DNA of 64,000 nt from Hymenoscyphus infarciens. Taxonomy: Eukaryota > Ascomycota > Leotiomycetes > Helotiales > Helotiaceae. A program made the position numbers and the translations under genes. Shown here one piece after another: positions 61,290 through 64,000 of this stretch (position 1 is the stretch's first letter; each line of letters begins with the position of its first letter). The stretch lies in the NCBI GenBank assembly GCA_001414345.1, contig LLCB01000141.1, forward strand, positions 62,001-126,000, in the 5' to 3' direction. The notes below the pieces were generated by a model. It was given only the letters and a program-made list of their open reading frames with translations. It was not told the DNA's origin and ran no database searches.

Positions 61290-63513
61290 TCCCCCTCTCT
61301 TGAAAAAGACTCGTCCCGAGTCTTCGCTATGCTGTTAGGGCCGAATCGGGATGGTGTGAGTGTTGCGACATTGTTGTTTTTGTCGTAAGCGAGAGGTAGG
61401 TTAGGGTCTGAATCGTAGCTGACTCAAGTTCATAGATGCTTTGTTTATCGAAATTGTTTAGCGAGATGTTGGTTCTGAATCGTAGCGACCTAGTTTGTGG
61501 ATGCTTGTAAAAGAGACTTTGTTTCCAGTTATTCTATATTAAAAGCAAGCATTCGCGTTCGTATTCGCTAAAAGAGTGTGGGTCTGATCCTATCAGGGCT
61601 GTCTTGTAGGTTGGATGGGTTTTTAGAGTAGAGTCGGACGGAGAAAGTTCAGAGTAGAGTTGGATGGTGTTTGGTCGGTATTTGTTGAAGACAGTGCTAA
61701 CTTAGCTAAGAGCTTACTCCGAGGGCATACCGATTCGCCATCTGATTCGAAAAACTCAAATAAAAAGAACTTCTGGCCTGGCCAGGAGTAAAAAGAAGTA
61801 AAGAAGGTAAAGAATCTAAGACTCTGTACTAGAGTCGGTGGGGTTTCGGCTGGCGTTGCCGAATGTTGAAATTGTTGTCTGAAGTTCAGGACGACAAAAG
61901 GGACAGTTTCGGCTAGTCAAAACGAAGTTGTTGCCAAATATTGTCGTCAAGTTTTGCTGTCTGAAGTTTGAGACAACAAAAAGGGGCAGTTACGGATACG
62001 ACAGCATCTAAGTTCAGATGTCTAGTTGTATAAACTGTGTTGCTCAGGCCTGTAGGCCGCCTCATTCCCTTCAGCGATTCGGGTCTGAACCGGGGTACTT
62101 AAGGACTTATTTCTCTTCGTTGGTCGAAGATCCGCTGTTGGATCGTAGGGAGTTCGAGCTAGATAGAGGGGTATTCTAAACCAAAGCGCTGATATCGAAT
62201 AGTTTCGTCGTTTCTAATAATTCAGCGTTTTAGTATCTCTCCTTATCTAGGGCTAAAAGATCATTTACTATCTTAGCTTAGTTATAATTCTAGTGTCTCT
62301 TATTTATAGTAGACGCGTTTTAGAGCTAAGGTATAATCTTATCTCATATATAGAAGAACCGTTCTAACTCTAGTATCTCTCTAAGTATAGCTATACTTGA
62401 AAAGCGACCTCTAAAATCGGCAAAAGTTTCTTTAGCGTAATCTTGTCCTATTTATAAGACTTTGAAAGCATTCCAAGTATCGTCCTTCTTATAACCTATT
62501 AAGAAGTAGGAATCTAAAAGTTCGAGCATATCTTAAAAGTTATAGAAAATAAGATGAACCGACTTAGACTAGTAACGCGGCTTAAGGTAATCCCTGGCTA
62601 GCCCGGATGTTATACTCTAAATAAGGGCTTTGCGTGTTAAGAGTGAACTATAGTAGTCGGCATTTTTATGAAGTCTATTGTGTACCGATATCTTCCATTG
62701 TCGGTATATAGGTGAACTGCTGTTATTTAAAGGTTTAATCTTTTTAGTCATCTTGCTTTTGTAGAGTCAGAGGGTGTTCAAAGCGGCTTCGGTGCCGTGT
62801 CAGGTGAGGGACCGTCGGAAGGCATCAGAGGCAGCGGCGTCTCTTAGCCGAAAGGGGTCTGAAAGCGAAGGAGGGAGGGAAGGAGGGTTAGATCGAGGCG
62901 GGTTCGAAGGCGAAGCGATTTGTTGACTTAGAAGTTCGCTTATTCTCTTTTCTAGCTTAGTTATCTAATCGTTTATCCTTTATTCTTTTACTACTAGTGT
63001 TTATACTATACTTTATAGCTTATTCGTATTTAAGAAGTCTCGCTTATCTTTATTATTTCTAGACTTCTTCTTTAGTATACGGTTTCTATTTAGTTAGAGA
63101 ATAGCTCTAGAAGGTTACTCTACGCCTACTAGCGAAGCTAGAGTCGACATCTTAGATATCAGTTTTAGAAGAGAGTTAAGAGAGAGATTTAGAAGCCTTT
63201 TATATAAACTTTATAGTCGACTTCCTAAACCTTATATAGTAATCCCTATACGTAGAGGGTTATTAGAAGCCTCGAGGATACTTAGTATATTCTACTTCCT
63301 TTGATATATTAAAAATATAATTTTACTAGCTATTCTATATAGATACTAAACCCTAATATCACTAGCTATCTAGGAGGTCTCTGATATCCCGGCTATTTAA
63401 GATTATTCTTTAGCGACTAGTCTAATTCTAGCCTAAAGCGAAATAGGTACTAACGCGCTCGAGTAAGATATTATAATAGGCTATCTCTAGCAAAGTCGAG
63501 TTTAGTCTTTTTT

Positions 63514-63868
63514 TATAATAGTACGAAATATATACTACTATAGAAGAGGTATATAAGAGTATATTTAGCAGAATAATATATATAAATACTAGGCTCTAAT
63601 ATAGAAGAAAAGACTAAACTAGCTTTTTCTAACTCTAGAAGAGTAGATAGCTATATATAAGAGGTCTAAAACGAAATAATATAACGTCGGCTAATATAAA
63701 AGCCTAAACTCTACGAAGTCTATCTAAAAGTCTAGACGGATATACGTATTCTTCCTAAATTAGATAATATAAAGTACTATAGCTAAAAGCTAAATATACT
63801 ATAATCGAACCTTATATATAGTAGATACCCTCGGCTGTCTAGTATAGCCTAGATAGTAGGCTATTATA
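63514..63868 (-). repeat. Right LTR (355 bp)
   Basis: Direct repeat of 60935-61289. Differences that I compared (for example gtgcgtttag versus gtatatttag, gactct versus aactct) are transitions. Confidence 0.9.
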
Positions 63869-63873
63869 ATATA

Positions 63874-64000
63874 TTAGACGTTCTCTACTAGTATTAATAA
63901 CTAAGTATATACGTACTACTAATTTAAAGTAGCGTATAAAAGAAGAGAAAAGAAGAGTAGTATATAGTAAAGAGAAGAACTCTATAGTCTTACTATTTAA
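63874..64000. repeat. AT-rich tail of block 3, continues past the window
   Basis: The RIP-like composition continues to the window edge. No feature is resolved. Confidence 0.5.

Larger units (their letters stand above)
60935..63868 (-). mobile_element. Non-autonomous LTR element, 2.9 kb, twin 355-bp LTRs
   Basis: LTRs at 60935-61289 and 63514-63868 are both exactly 355 bp. They begin tataata and end ctatcaca / ctattata. Flanks are atata on both sides (60930-60934, 63869-63873), a 5-bp duplication though of low complexity. A purine tract, aagagaggggga on the minus strand at 61290-61301, abuts the left LTR, which sets minus-strand orientation. The 2.2-kb interior has no frame longer than 60 codons but retains many CA/TG and CG in 61290-62150 and 62750-62940, so lack of coding is original and not only due to RIP. 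The interior matches 31.6-34.0 kb. A tandem unit of about 74 bp repeats at 61855-61990. Confidence 0.85.

Noticed and set aside
1..64000. tRNA or rRNA genes
   Set aside because: No TΨC-like GGTTCGAATCC box with a matching A box and no rRNA-like conserved stretch was seen, although a covariance search was not possible.

Overview
The window looks like nuclear DNA of a filamentous ascomycete. Genes are short, with 50-170 nt GT-AG introns and CTAAC/CTRAC-type branch sites. A. EBP2, a fungal arylsulfotransferase-like protein, a 2EXR/F-box-like protein and Myb/SANT-like proteins are present. Between the gene islands lie very AT-rich blocks in which CA and TG dinucleotides are almost absent while CG persists, which is the mark of repeat-induced point mutation (RIP). 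A Leotiomycete-like fungus is a reasonable guess but cannot be proven from the sequence alone.

Layout. (1) 1-13.1 kb is a gene island: a secreted arylsulfotransferase-like protein (546-2270), a frameshifted Myb/SANT-like copy (3569-4562), a decayed ORF (4587-4895), an ankyrin pseudogene (minus, 5929-7394), an 88-aa single-span membrane protein (8530-8796), a two-exon 2EXR/F-box-like gene (minus, 9446-10704) and a TATA-bearing spliced unit encoding only short peptides (11391-12211). (2) 13.1-19.3 kb is a RIP-mutated repeat block. (3) 19.3-23.2 kb carries one three-exon gene for a Ser/Thr/Pro/Ala-rich single-pass membrane protein (20524-22807). (4) 23.2-49.2 kb is a 26-kb nest of RIP-mutated transposons: a terminal-inverted-repeat element with TAAATCG iterons, a 258-bp MITE, a 4.9-kb LTR element with 476-bp LTRs, a second small TIR element, and a roughly 13-kb Ty3/Gypsy-like element carrying two solo LTRs. 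(5) 49.2-58.9 kb is a second gene island: a Myb/SANT-like gene (51549-52794), the intact partner of the frameshifted gene (54080-55057), EBP2 (55830-57069) and a Fic-domain pseudogene (minus, about 58.1-58.9 kb). (6) 58.9-64 kb is another AT-rich block ending in a 2.9-kb LTR element with twin 355-bp LTRs.

The genes do not form a pathway or cluster. The main story is structural: genes separated by AT isochores built from layered, RIP-inactivated transposons, a diverged 1.7-kb duplication whose copies sit about 50 kb apart on either side of the two repeat blocks, and several genes decayed by stops that a single C-to-T change can explain. Four LTR insertions of one family still have perfect 5-bp target duplications, so their insertion history can be read. 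I found no tRNA, rRNA or CRISPR array and no convincing new enzymatic system. The best candidates for something undescribed are the iteron-ended TIR family, the non-autonomous LTR family with patchy RIP, and the strong-promoter short-peptide unit.
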